A stretch of 64,000 bases of DNA from Clostridium grantii DSM 8605 (GTDB lineage: Bacteria > Bacillota > Clostridia > Clostridiales > Clostridiaceae). The translations under genes were made by a program, and so were the position numbers. The stretch lies in the NCBI RefSeq assembly GCF_900129965.1, contig NZ_FQXM01000021.1, forward strand, positions 1-64,000. Direction: 5' to 3'. The notes below the pieces were generated by a model. That model saw nothing but the letters and a program-made list of their open reading frames with translations. It did not search any database and had not been told where the DNA came from. Below, one piece after another: positions 54,636 through 62,712 of the stretch (position 1 is its first letter; each line of letters begins with the position of its first letter).

Positions 54636-55157
54636 TTACTTAAAAATTTTTCTTAATGTAACCATACCGCTGTGAATTCTGCTTTTTATTGTTTTTATTT
54701 GCGTTTTTTGTTTTTCGGCAATTTCCGCCAACGTTAATCCTTCCAAATACTTGAGTTTGATAGCTTCAGCTTGTACGTGTGGAAGGTCTGATACTCTCGC
54801 TAGTATTTCTTCAAAATCAAGGGATTGAAAATAATCAAAGGTATAGTCATCGACGGAAATTACAACACTTTCAATATCCACAAACTCAACGCTATTTTTT
54901 CTTAAAGAATCAATGTAACATCGTTTGGCTATTGTCAAGAGATAAGTTGAAAAGGTTGCTGTACCATATACACTATAAGTATCAATGGACTTTATCATTT
55001 TCAAAAAAGTTTCTTGAGTGAGGTCATCACTAAGTATTTCATTTTCAGTCAGCTTCCTTAAGAATTTTGAAACAAAGGGATAATAATATGAGATTAAGTC
55101 GTTAAAAGCTTGTTTGTCTCCTTTTTGACTTGCTAAAATTAATAAAATATCATTCAA
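54636..55157 (-). CDS. RNA polymerase sigma-70 family factor, ECF type
   Basis: This 173-residue factor has region 2 (FNDLISYYYPFVSKFLRKL, then LSDDLTQETFLKMIKSI) and region 4 (LPHVQAEAIKLKYLEGLTLA, then EIAEKQKTQIKTIKSRIHSG). It starts TTG with GAGGTGG upstream and heads a four-gene operon ending with the COG4705 gene. It directs transcription of an unknown regulon, probably including its own operon. No -35/-10 of ECF type could be assigned with confidence in the 250 bp upstream. Confidence 0.88.
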   Translation of the reverse strand: MNDILLILASQKGDKQAFNDLISYYYPFVSKFLRKLTENEILSDDLTQETFLKMIKSIDTYSVYGTATFSTYLLTIAKRCYIDSLRKNSVEFVDIESVVISVDDYTFDYFQSLDFEEILARVSDLPHVQAEAIKLKYLEGLTLAEIAEKQKTQIKTIKSRIHSGMVTLRKIFK

Positions 55158-55411
55158 ATGTCCACCTCGTCTTTTATCTTGGAATTTTTCAAAAAATTAC
55201 TCTCTAACTATTACACGTAGGAAGTTTAAAAAAGTTGATATAAATTCAAAAATAATTTAATTACTTGGGAAATTTCATTCAATTCTAACCTTTTGTTAAT
55301 ATAGTGTCAATGTGCATTTTAAAAATATCAAATTTAACGTCATAATTTATTTTTTAGCATTAAATGATTAATTTGCTTATTTGGGAGTGAATATCATAGA
55401 AAAATATTACC
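55158..55411. other. Intergenic, upstream of the sigma operon
   Basis: AT-rich; no gene seen. It should contain the promoter of the sigma operon. Confidence 0.3.
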
Positions 55412-55612
55412 GTGAAAAATTCCGTGGCAAATGGGAATAATAATGCAATATTTTCTATTACTCAAGCAAAAAAGTCTTTGAGCAAGGTTGAAAATGATTG
55501 CTATAGTGATAATTTTATAGCACCAGAAAAAACATTAGTTAAGGATTATTTAAATATTTGGATAGATAATCATGCTATAAATCTAGAATCAACGACTTTA
55601 TATTGTATTTAA
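55412..55612 (+). pseudogene. Tyrosine integrase, arm/core-binding fragment
   Basis: The tail EKTLVKDYLNIWIDNHAINL plus ESTTLY matches the SAM-like core-binding domain start of phage tyrosine recombinases, preceded by a linker-like TQAKKSLSKVENDC. The catalytic domain (R-H-R-Y) is absent; the frame ends at a TAA at the junction with Rpn-like upstream sequence. It marks a former integrated element. Confidence 0.6.
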
Positions 55613-55665
55613 ATTTGATATAATAATATAAAGTGGTATTTTCCAAAAGGATGTGATAACTTTTA
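55605..55665 (+). repeat. Relic of the 5' region of an Rpn-type gene
   Basis: TGTATTTAAATTTGATATAAT followed by AAAGTGG and CAAAAGGATGTGA parallels 9376-9440, the promoter and ribosome site region of the Rpn gene. Only this upstream part remains; the coding region is gone. Confidence 0.5.
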
Positions 55666-55767
55666 ATTTTAGTATAGAAAGCATGAATATTTCATAGTGC
55701 TTTTATTAAAGATTTAGATTTAATAAATGAATGATACTAATGATTAAACAAAAAGGAGCTGATAAAT

Positions 55768-56664
55768 TTGTACTTATTTCAGGTTATTTCTTTTATAGTA
55801 GAAGTAACCTTTCTTTTAGGCATAGCACTAATATTAATATTGAACAGTGATGATTTTCTTGAAAAATGGCTTGAAAGTAGGGTTGGAACTCCAAAAAAGA
55901 ACTTTAATAATTACATTTTTGATGATAGTAAATATTCTTATCAAAAGACTAAAGGGGAACTAGGGGTAAAAATTGCTAATAAGATAGTTGCATACGGTTT
56001 TGCAGCGTTTTTTATATATTTTGCAATTCCATACGTAAAAGACATTCCACAATTAGTTACGGGAAATATTGAGTATACAAAATGGCGTGTTTACTCAGTA
56101 GAAAAAAGGGATAAAGATCTATATCATCGTATTAATGTTAATGGGAGAGAGATAAAATTTTTTTTTGAAGGAAACTTGATTGAAGGTAAGAATTATAAAA
56201 TTGGATATCTAACTAATAGTAAAAGAGGTATTTATTTAGAGTTGCTTGACGATGATATGAAAACTCCTATAAAAAAGATTGGTTTTCCATTTAAGAGTAT
56301 TTTATTTTACATAGCATTTTTTATTTGCTTAATTGGAATGCTTATATTATCATACAAAATTGGAGAGGTTTATAGGTATAAAATTTTCTTAATTGTATCT
56401 TTATTATTTTATCCAATAAGTATTGCTTATTTTGTATACTATGGTTTTAATACGGGAGAGTTGATATCACCCAATAATGTGGGATTCGCAGCTTTAATTG
56501 CTGGAGGAGTATGTTTGCTTTTCTTTATTCCATCAAAGATGTTGGTAACATGGAATAGATGGGATGAGGAAGGCCTTTTGATTTTTGCACAATTTATTGC
56601 TGTACTTGAGATTGGTTTTATAATTGCAATTATGTACAATTTATATATAATGTTAGTTAAATAA
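55768..56664 (+). CDS. Multi-pass membrane protein, unknown
   Basis: This 298-residue protein starts TTG 55768 after AAAAGGAG. It has a first helix (residues 4-25), another near 80-100, a soluble ~75-residue part with YTKWRVYSVEKRDKDLYHRI and EIKFFFEGNLIEGKNYKIGY, and four C-terminal helices. The soluble part looks like a small beta-barrel between membrane segments. No family is recognised. The gene is intact and lies amid remnants of mobile elements. Confidence 0.55.
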   Translation: MYLFQVISFIVEVTFLLGIALILILNSDDFLEKWLESRVGTPKKNFNNYIFDDSKYSYQKTKGELGVKIANKIVAYGFAAFFIYFAIPYVKDIPQLVTGNIEYTKWRVYSVEKRDKDLYHRINVNGREIKFFFEGNLIEGKNYKIGYLTNSKRGIYLELLDDDMKTPIKKIGFPFKSILFYIAFFICLIGMLILSYKIGEVYRYKIFLIVSLLFYPISIAYFVYYGFNTGELISPNNVGFAALIAGGVCLLFFIPSKMLVTWNRWDEEGLLIFAQFIAVLEIGFIIAIMYNLYIMLVK

Positions 56665-56742
56665 AATATGGATTTATATAGAAAAATTGAATAGACATTT
56701 TTATTTAGTGTATAATTATGATATAAAATAAAAGGTTTATTA

Positions 56743-56847
56743 TATAGGGATCACAATGTGAAACTTAATTTATACTTGTTCCAAAAGCTCCGGCTTTTGG
56801 GAGTTTTGGGGCATGTATAAATTAATAGTTGAACTGGGATACCTATA
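56743..56847 (+). mobile_element. ~105-bp MITE, copy 3
   Basis: It begins TATAGGGATC and ends near CCTATA, with the interior GTGAAACTTAATTTATACTT and GTATAAATTAATAGTTGAAC. The centre has a CAAAAGCTC/GAGTTTTG-like palindrome. It has the same family and length as copy 2. Confidence 0.75.
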
Positions 56848-56859
56848 ATAACTGAAATA

Positions 56860-58020
56860 ATGGTATATATGGGAATGGTGATATATAATTATAAATCACC
56901 GCAGCCATACATGGTGGAACCAGAAATGAAGGAATTAATATTTGAGTATGATGAAATGAAAAGAACAATGCATCCAGTTCGGCAAGCAGCTTTGTTTCAT
57001 TTGAAGTTTGAGAGTATTCATCCCTTTATTGATGGAAATGGACAAACAGGGAGATTATTGTTAAATTTAGAACTTATGAAAGCCGGGTATCCTGCAATTA
57101 ATGTAAAATTTGCAGATAGACGTAGATATTATGACTGCTTTACTGCATACAAAAATGAAAATATAGAACTTAAAAAGAAATTAGGGTTAATACCAAAAAG
57201 TAACACAAGTCCATATAGGGATATTTTAAACATAGATGAAAATAAAGTAATAACTAATGGTATTAATAATTATTCTTCTCCTAAAGAAAAAATAAAGCTA
57301 TTTCTAAATATATTCAAAGGTAGGGAAGATGTTTTTGCTTTGAGGTGGGAAGGTGAAAATGGGAAAAGTGGATATAGCCCAGCTTATAGCAATGAGTGGA
57401 AAAAAGGGGTTTGTAATAAACCCAAAATAAAATGCTCTGAATGTTTAAATAGGAATTTAACGAAATATGATGAAGATATGGTTGAAAAACATTTATCAGG
57501 TAACAAAGTAGTAGGTATATATGCTTTACTAAAAGATGAAACTTGCAACTTTCTAGCGGTGGATTTTGATAAAAAGAGCTGGATGGAGGATGCAAAAGCT
57601 TTTAGAGAAACAGTTGTTGAAAATGGGATACCTTTAGCAGTAGAAAAATCTAGATAAGGAAATGGGGCTCATGTATGGATATTCTTCAAGAAACCGATAA
57701 AAGCCTCACAAGCAAGAAAAATTGGAACTTACTTGATATCATTAACTATGGAAAAAAGATACGAAATTGGATTAGACTCTTATGATAGACTTTTTCCTAA
57801 CCAAGATACCATGCCCAAAGGTGGATTTGGTAATTTAATTGCACTCCCGCTTCAAAAAAAAGCAAGAAGTAATGGTAATAGTGAATTTGTGGATGGGAAT
57901 TTTAATTCTTATGAGGATCAGTGGTTTTATTTATCAAATTTGAAAAAGGTAACAATTGAAAAAGTTGAAGAAATATTAAGTATAGTAGAAGAAAGAGAAA
58001 AAGAAGAATTAAATCAATAA
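56860..58020 (+). pseudogene. Chimera: Fic domain end fused to TOTE-system primase domain, with nonsense codon
   Basis: Codons from 56860 encode the Fic active-site region HPFIDGNGQTGRLLLN (canonical HPFxDGNGRxGR, with Gln for the first Arg) and FADRRRYYDCFTAY. The identity then changes to NSPKEKIKLF-type sequence with FKGREDVFALRW, KIKCSECLNRNL and LAVDFDKKSWMEDAKAFRE. This is the archaeo-eukaryotic primase domain of TOTE conflict systems. A TAA at 57655 interrupts the motif SR-stop-GNGAHVWIFF, after which the domain continues to LDSYDRLFPNQDTMPKGGFG, GNLIALPLQ and a stop at 58018-58020. The helicase and nuclease parts are missing. Two defence-type genes were joined by deletion, then decayed. 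Confidence 0.7.
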
Positions 58021-58045
58021 AAAAGTTATAATGGTATATGATTAG

Positions 58046-58132
58046 GTGGATGATCAGATACCTATGCTTGAAAGAATGTATAAGAAGAGAGTTAAAGAGT
58101 ATAAGAATATAGGGTATGAATTTATAAAGTAA
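58046..58132 (+). pseudogene. TOTE-type helicase fragment
   Basis: The 28 codons VDDQIPMLERMYKKRVKEYK and onward resemble the DYVD...PVLxRMxxKRxKxYKxxGY stretch of TOTE-associated SF2 helicases. It lies 25 bp after the primase remnant in the expected order, supporting decay of one longer gene. Confidence 0.45.
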
Positions 58133-58204
58133 GGAATTACTATCTTAGAAAAAGCATTATAAATATGATTAAAACAAAAGGCATTGATTATATTTTAAAT
58201 AATT

Positions 58205-58459
58205 TTGAGTGCATATATATTAAAGGATGCTACTTACATAGAAAAGATTAACGAAGGGAAAAGAATTACTGCAAGTTTCGCAAATGCTCATAAAGTTAGT
58301 TACTATATGGCAGATGATAACAAAGCAGCTCCACATATTTTAAGGAATAAAGACAGAACGGTAAGAACTTTTCCACAGATAATAACATATTGTTATGATA
58401 AGTTTAATAAAAGTGAAAAGCTTTTAGAATACATAAAATTGATTATTAAAAACATCTAA
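58205..58459 (+). pseudogene. Unrecognised coding remnant
   Basis: The 84-codon frame from a TTG has no ribosome site. Its content (ITASFANAHKVSYYMADDNK, then a basic end) is protein-like but matches nothing I know. It is probably the tail of a lost gene. Confidence 0.3.
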
Positions 58460-59071
58460 AATAATTTCTGGACTACTAGTTTTTCAATGAAAGAAGAGCC
58501 CTTTTTTTGCCCTCCCTTTGCCCACCTGTGGAACAAAATAGAAGAGAATACATTGGTATAAATTAACACATAAAAAGCTGTAAAGGAGCTATTTAAGCGG
58601 CATAATAACTTTTGTCATTTGTCAAAGTTATTGGCAATATAGTTCTAGTACTTTTATTAAGTACATTAGTAGGTTATATGGTAAACTATAAATTAAATAT
58701 ATAGTATAGAAAACGGTGATAAAAAAATTACTTTGACACAAGTGAATTTTTATTTAAAATGTTTAAAAGAATTGTTACTTTTAATGCGATAATCCCAATT
58801 GATTCTATTGAAATGTTAGGAGAGGAGAAAGTGGGAAAAGAACCAATGAAAGATATCTATATATAGAAAGTAATGGTATGAATGATTGGAAATTCTGGGA
58901 TGAATATATAGAAAAAGTGGTGGATTGGGTATCATAAAGTCAATAAATTAGAAAAAACAAAAGATCTTAAATTTAAACTAGTAGCGATTATAAGCTGCTA
59001 GTTTTTTTATTAGAATTAGAATATATGAAAAGTTTTATGTAATATTTGTATAGTTTGAGAAGTGAGGTTTG
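58460..59071. other. Non-coding, decayed stretch
   Basis: No gene. It contains a hairpin AATAACTTT...AAAGTTATT near 58601-58629 and a terminator at 58976-59008. Short open segments give no domain. Confidence 0.35.
58976..59008 (+). terminator. Rho-independent terminator
   Basis: AAACTAGTAGC and GCTGCTAGTTT form a near-perfect stem (one mismatch), loop GATTATAA-like, then a T run. Confidence 0.7.
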
Positions 59072-59245
59072 TTAGTTATTAGATGTATTATGATTTTTTA
59101 TAAATAGTTGGTATTCATAAATAAGAAGATCCAATTCTTCACTGGCTTTAATAACTTCGCTAGACAAAAGATTTGATGAATCTTTTTCTATTAGAGAATT
59201 TAAATAATTTCTTTTTTCTTCTAAGTAAGTAGAACTATATTCCAT
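59072..59245 (-). CDS. spo0E: Spo0E-family aspartyl-phosphate phosphatase
   Basis: This 57-residue protein has the family signature SEELDLLIYEYQ (about residues 35-46) after a helix KRNYLNSLIEKD. Spo0E-like proteins dephosphorylate Spo0A~P and so restrain entry into sporulation. ATG 59245 is preceded by GGGGAGG 8 nt away, a strong ribosome site. The gene is short, lone and on the minus strand. Assignment rests on motif, size and helical layout. Confidence 0.8.
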   Translation of the reverse strand: MEYSSTYLEEKRNYLNSLIEKDSSNLLSSEVIKASEELDLLIYEYQLFIKNHNTSNN

Positions 59246-59676
59246 GACTAGGACCTCCCCAATAACGCTCTATGCTTTATATAATACATTGAAGAGGATA
59301 TTTTTTATATCAATGAAGATATAATTATTTTTTCTAATTTTAAAAGGAAGAATGATTTTGAATAAGTAAACAAAAAATTTCATATAAAAGAATTAGAATT
59401 TATCTATACTAAAGAAAATATATTTATTTTATTTAGTATAGATAAATAGCCATAAAAGTCACGAAATAACTTATCAATTTAGAAAACATATCAATATATT
59501 TTTTATTAAAAGTATATTGGAATTTATTACATTAAAATTGTGAGGAAAACTTATTGTCATAAGATTACAATCTACCATAATTCATCTCAGGTTTTTTCAC
59601 CTATAGTTATTAATGGAAGTGAAAATAGTTTGATTTTAAAATTTTAGTAGCAAGATGTCCATAATTGATAAATTTT
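59246..59676. other. Intergenic with a perfect 16-bp inverted repeat
   Basis: AT-rich; no gene. It holds the promoter region for the Spo0E-like gene and the palindrome at 59398-59447. Confidence 0.35.
59398..59447. repeat. Perfect 16-bp inverted repeat
   Basis: ATTTATCTATACTAAA (59398-59413) and TTTAGTATAGATAAAT (59432-59447) are exact reverse complements around an 18-bp AT-rich loop. There is no T tract. It could be a terminator-like hairpin, an operator or a relic of a small element. Confidence 0.7.
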
Positions 59677-61167
59677 CTATAAATTACTTAGTATCTCTTG
59701 AACTAAAAGTTTGCTGGAAAGTAACACAATAGAAACCCCAGGCCCGGGATGAACGGAGCTGCCCACAAAATATAAATTTTTTATAGTGTCTGATTTTAAG
59801 TGAGGTCTAAAATAATTTGTTTGTGTAAGGGTAGGACTGAGTCCAAAAGCTGTTCCTCCATAGGAATTAAAGCTATCCTTTAAATCTTTTGGTGTGAAAT
59901 AGCTTTCGTATAAAATATTTGATTCTATATCTTCAAGACCATTAATCTTTTCAATAGTGTAAAGAATCTTATCTCTCAAAAGTTTAATTGTAGTATCATC
60001 CCAAGTTATGGTATGAAAAAATAGATTAGGTACACGAACTACTATATTCAAGCATTCCCCTTGGATTTCTATCATGGTGCTGTCAATTTTAGTAGGACAA
60101 TACATATAAAAAGAGGGTTCAGTTGGTAAATGACCTGTAAAAGCAAAATCTACGTTCTCTTTAAAGTTATCATTTAAAAATAAGTTATGAACTGAAAGTA
60201 TAGGATATTTTTTCTTTAACCCTAAATAGATAATAAAGGTGGAGCAAGAGTATTTTAGGTTATTTAACTTAATAGGGGTATATTTTTCTTTATAGATATC
60301 ATTTTTTATAAGTTTATCCATTGTATAAGGAAAGTCAGCATTACTTATTACTAAATCTCCAAAAATCTCTTTTTTATTTTTAGACTTTATACCAACAGCT
60401 CTACCATTAGAAATTAAAATTTCATCTACAGTATAATCAGTTATAATTTTTCCACCTAAATGGGAGATGACTTTTTCTAAAGCTTTAACATATGAGTACA
60501 TGCCGCCTTTTAAATGCCACAAACCGTAAAGCTGACATACTACAGGTATTAAAGTGTAAATACTTGGCCCCTCATAAGGAGATACTCCTACGTAGAGGGC
60601 TTGATAGTACAAGCTTTTTCGAAGGTTTTCATCATTAATGTAATTTGAAATCAGTTCATGTGAGGTAGAAAATGTTTTTGTTTTTAAGGCTTTTGCTAAG
60701 GTTGAAGCATTGAAAAAATCCAATTTATTTTCAAAGGATTTTTGTAAAAAGTTTTCATTAGCAATGACATATCTTTCATATATTTCAGAGAGTAATTTCA
60801 TATAACCTATGGAATCCTTACTTGAAATTGATTCTAGAGTTTTTATTAGGGATACTAAATCAGTAGAAAAATCATAGTGAATATCATTGGGATAAAAGCA
60901 GCGATAGGTAGGATCAACCTTAATAAATTCTAAATAATCTTCATAATTTACATTGGCATAATTAAAAACTTCTTCATAAATTTCACGATTCATTAAAAGT
61001 GAAGCTGTTAAGTCAAAGGTAAAGGGAGAATGAACTCGTTGATTTGTTCTCCCTCCAATAGTTTTTTCTTTTTCATAAATTTCAACATTATACCCTTTGC
61101 TGAGTAATCTTACAGCTGTAGATAAGCCGCCAATACCTGAACCTATAATTATTGCTAAGTTCTTCAT
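59677..61167 (-). CDS. Phytoene desaturase-family FAD oxidoreductase (CrtI/CrtN type)
   Basis: This 496-residue flavoprotein has the dinucleotide fold NLAIIIGSGIGGLSTAVRLL, EKEKTIGGRTNQ, and the C-terminal carotenoid desaturase signature NLYFVGSSVHPGPGVSIVLL. The middle contains GVSPYEGPSIYTLIP and GLWHLKGGMYSYVKAL, both characteristic of CrtI/CrtN. It starts ATG 61167 with GAGGTG upstream. No phytoene or squalene synthase is adjacent, so the lipid substrate is uncertain; related genes act on carotenoids or unknown polyisoprenoids. Confidence 0.85.
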   Translation of the reverse strand: MKNLAIIIGSGIGGLSTAVRLLSKGYNVEIYEKEKTIGGRTNQRVHSPFTFDLTASLLMNREIYEEVFNYANVNYEDYLEFIKVDPTYRCFYPNDIHYDFSTDLVSLIKTLESISSKDSIGYMKLLSEIYERYVIANENFLQKSFENKLDFFNASTLAKALKTKTFSTSHELISNYINDENLRKSLYYQALYVGVSPYEGPSIYTLIPVVCQLYGLWHLKGGMYSYVKALEKVISHLGGKIITDYTVDEILISNGRAVGIKSKNKKEIFGDLVISNADFPYTMDKLIKNDIYKEKYTPIKLNNLKYSCSTFIIYLGLKKKYPILSVHNLFLNDNFKENVDFAFTGHLPTEPSFYMYCPTKIDSTMIEIQGECLNIVVRVPNLFFHTITWDDTTIKLLRDKILYTIEKINGLEDIESNILYESYFTPKDLKDSFNSYGGTAFGLSPTLTQTNYFRPHLKSDTIKNLYFVGSSVHPGPGVSIVLLSSKLLVQEILSNL

Positions 61168-61242
61168 AATTCACCTCATTTATTAATGGATACAAACATT
61201 CTATATTGTGATAGGATATTTGTTATACTAAAAGGCTAGTTT

Positions 61243-61536
61243 CTAGTTGCATGAAATTCCTAAATCCTTAAATGAAATTTGAAACTCTTCTTCGTTCAAT
61301 GGAAAGGATTCAGTATTTGAATTATAAGAGTCTAATGATGGAGAATAGATACGAAAAATTATTTTCTTATCCTTAAGATTAAAGTGCATTAGGCGTATAT
61401 AACCACTTCCACCTTCTTCTAAAGATTGATAATCAAATAGTAATTGATAGACTTTACGGTCTGGATAACCATCTCCATTATCATCAATTTCACTTATTTT
61501 TTTAGTTGTGCAGTGGTAATGGCCTGATAAAACCAT
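61243..61536 (-). pseudogene. Metallophosphoesterase, C-terminal fragment
   Basis: It opens MVLSGHYHCTTKKISEIDDN, where SGHYH is the last metal-binding block of calcineurin-like phosphoesterases, and continues with GGSGYIRLMHFNLKDKKI. The earlier metal motifs (DxH, GDxxD, GNHE) are missing. The apparent start lies inside an 11-bp inverted duplication, so the 5' part was lost at that point. Confidence 0.7.
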
Positions 61537-61567
61537 GATAAATCTATAAAGGATTAATCATGGTTTT
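61529..61567. repeat. Inverted duplication at the breakpoint of the phosphoesterase
   Basis: AAAACCATGAT (61529-61539) and ATCATGGTTTT (61557-61567) are exact inverted repeats, 17 bp apart. They coincide with the loss of homology, so this may be a fold-back deletion scar or a terminator hairpin. Confidence 0.55.
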
Positions 61568-61605
61568 AAACTTAGTTTTGATTGTAAAAGAAATTCAGAT
61601 ACAAA

Positions 61606-61764
61606 TTAACTCCCGCCATTTTTCTTTGCTTCTTTTCCACTTTCATTTATTCCAGGCTCTTCAATAGTAGTGCTCAAGGAATTCTTAGCACGCTGTCCTT
61701 GAGATTTTGTGCCGTTTTTATTATAATTTTCTTTTGTCCATTCTCTTGCTTTTTTAGTTTTCAT
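61606..61764 (-). CDS. Small basic spore-associated-like protein, unknown
   Basis: These 52 codons start ATG 61764: KTKKAREWTKENYNKNGTKS, then GQRAKNSLSTTIEEPGINES and KKNGGS. Lys/Asn/Gly-rich, with no hydrophobic stretch. The ribosome site is weak (AGAG). The composition resembles small cytoplasmic or spore proteins, but I recognise no family. Confidence 0.5.
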   Translation of the reverse strand: MKTKKAREWTKENYNKNGTKSQGQRAKNSLSTTIEEPGINESGKEAKKNGGS

Positions 61765-61932
61765 AATAATTCTCTTTTAACTTTGGTTTATAAAGCATGC
61801 TTAATATAGTATTTATTATGTGCAAATATTAATATATTAATCTTTTAAAATATATATAAAGAATATCAGTTGACATTTGTTATAATAAAATTCACTTAAT
61901 ATTTTTATATTGTTGAAATTTCAGGGGGTGAA

Positions 61933-62253
61933 ATGATGAGCAAAAAATTAAAAATACTTGCCGTATGGGGATTTGGAATAGGTACTAGTCATATGTTAAA
62001 AATCAATATAGAAACAGTGTTAAAAAAAAATAGGATAGATGCAGAAGTTGAAAATATAGATATTACCTCAGCCAAGGCAATACATTGCCATATGATTTTT
62101 ACATCTAGTGAGTTTTACCATGAATTGAAGGATGAAGTTTCTGTGCCTTTGATCAAGACTAATAATTTTTTAAACAATGAAGAAATTGAAGAAAAAGCTA
62201 TGACGATTATTAAAGAAATCTTATCAGCCAATTTACTATTGCATATTCATTAA
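61933..62253 (+). pseudogene. PTS IIB component (ascorbate-like), catalytic Cys replaced by Trp
   Basis: This 106-residue protein has the SgaB/UlaB-like fold: LKILAVWGFGIGTSHMLKIN at the N-terminus, AEVENIDITSAK, and IFTSSEFYHELKD. In active IIB proteins the phospho-accepting Cys occupies position 12 (AVCGFG); here it is Trp. The C-terminus SANLLLHIH is atypical, suggesting a frameshift into downstream sequence. No IIA or clear IIC follows: the next ~140 bp encode a hydrophobic stretch (FLVVGLIIGAEAGIEVFRTA) that I cannot place, and then the palindrome at 62395. ATG with GGGGGTG upstream. Probably non-functional. Confidence 0.65.
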
Positions 62254-62394
62254 TATTAACTATTACATTTTTAGTGGTTGGGTTAATTATAGGGGCAGAA
62301 GCTGGAATAGAAGTTTTTAGGACGGCTTTAAGTTCTATCTCAACAATAGGTTTGCCATGCCTTCTCTATTTAACACAGTTGCAGGCTTTAATTG

Positions 62395-62437
62395 GAGCAA
62401 CAAAAATTGCTCATTTCATTTACAATTTTTGTTGCTC
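62395..62437. repeat. Perfect 15-bp palindrome of the AGCAACAAAAATTG family
   Basis: GAGCAACAAAAATTG and CAATTTTTGTTGCTC flank a 13-bp loop CTCATTTCATTTA. The loop equals the corresponding spacer in the 80-bp repeat (4147), so this is its left module with its own closing arm. It separates the PTS remnant from the IS200 fragment. Confidence 0.8.
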
Positions 62438-62611
62438 AATGTATCACAATTTATGGGAGATTTAAAAGGAAAAAGTTCATTGATGATATTTGATAGGCAT
62501 GCAAATTTAAAGTACAAATATGGAAACAGCCAGTTTTGGTGTAAGGGTTATTATGTTGACACAGTTGGCAGAAATAAAAAGGTTATAGAAGAATATATAA
62601 ATCATTCCTAA
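62431..62611 (+). pseudogene. tnpA: IS200/IS605 TnpA transposase, C-terminal fragment
   Basis: The frame LLNVSQFMGDLKGKSSLMIF, DRHANLKYKYG, FWCKGYYVDTVGRNKKVIEE is the C-terminal third of the Y1 transposase of IS200, including the region of the catalytic tyrosine. The HUH part is missing. It begins inside the palindrome arm. Confidence 0.85.
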
Positions 62612-62640
62612 CAGAATCACAATGGATTCTGTTTTTTTTT
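62611..62640 (+). terminator. Terminator directly before the padR promoter
   Basis: ACAGAATC and GATTCTGT pair over a 6-nt loop and run into at least nine T residues, the last of which begins the -35 box of the next promoter. Confidence 0.75.
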
Positions 62641-62694
62641 TGACAATATCGATATTCGATGTTACAATTAAATTGTAAAATATCGATATTCGAT
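62640..62694 (+). promoter_or_regulatory. padR promoter with two operator-like repeats
   Basis: TTGACA (62640-62645), 17 bp, TACAAT (62663-62668) is a strong sigma-A promoter. ATATCGATATTCGAT occurs twice, filling the spacer (62646-62660) and again just after the -10 (62680-62694). The spacing (34 bp, about three turns) and placement fit autorepression by the PadR protein encoded next. Confidence 0.75.
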
Positions 62695-62712
62695 ACTAAA
62701 CGAGGTGATCTA

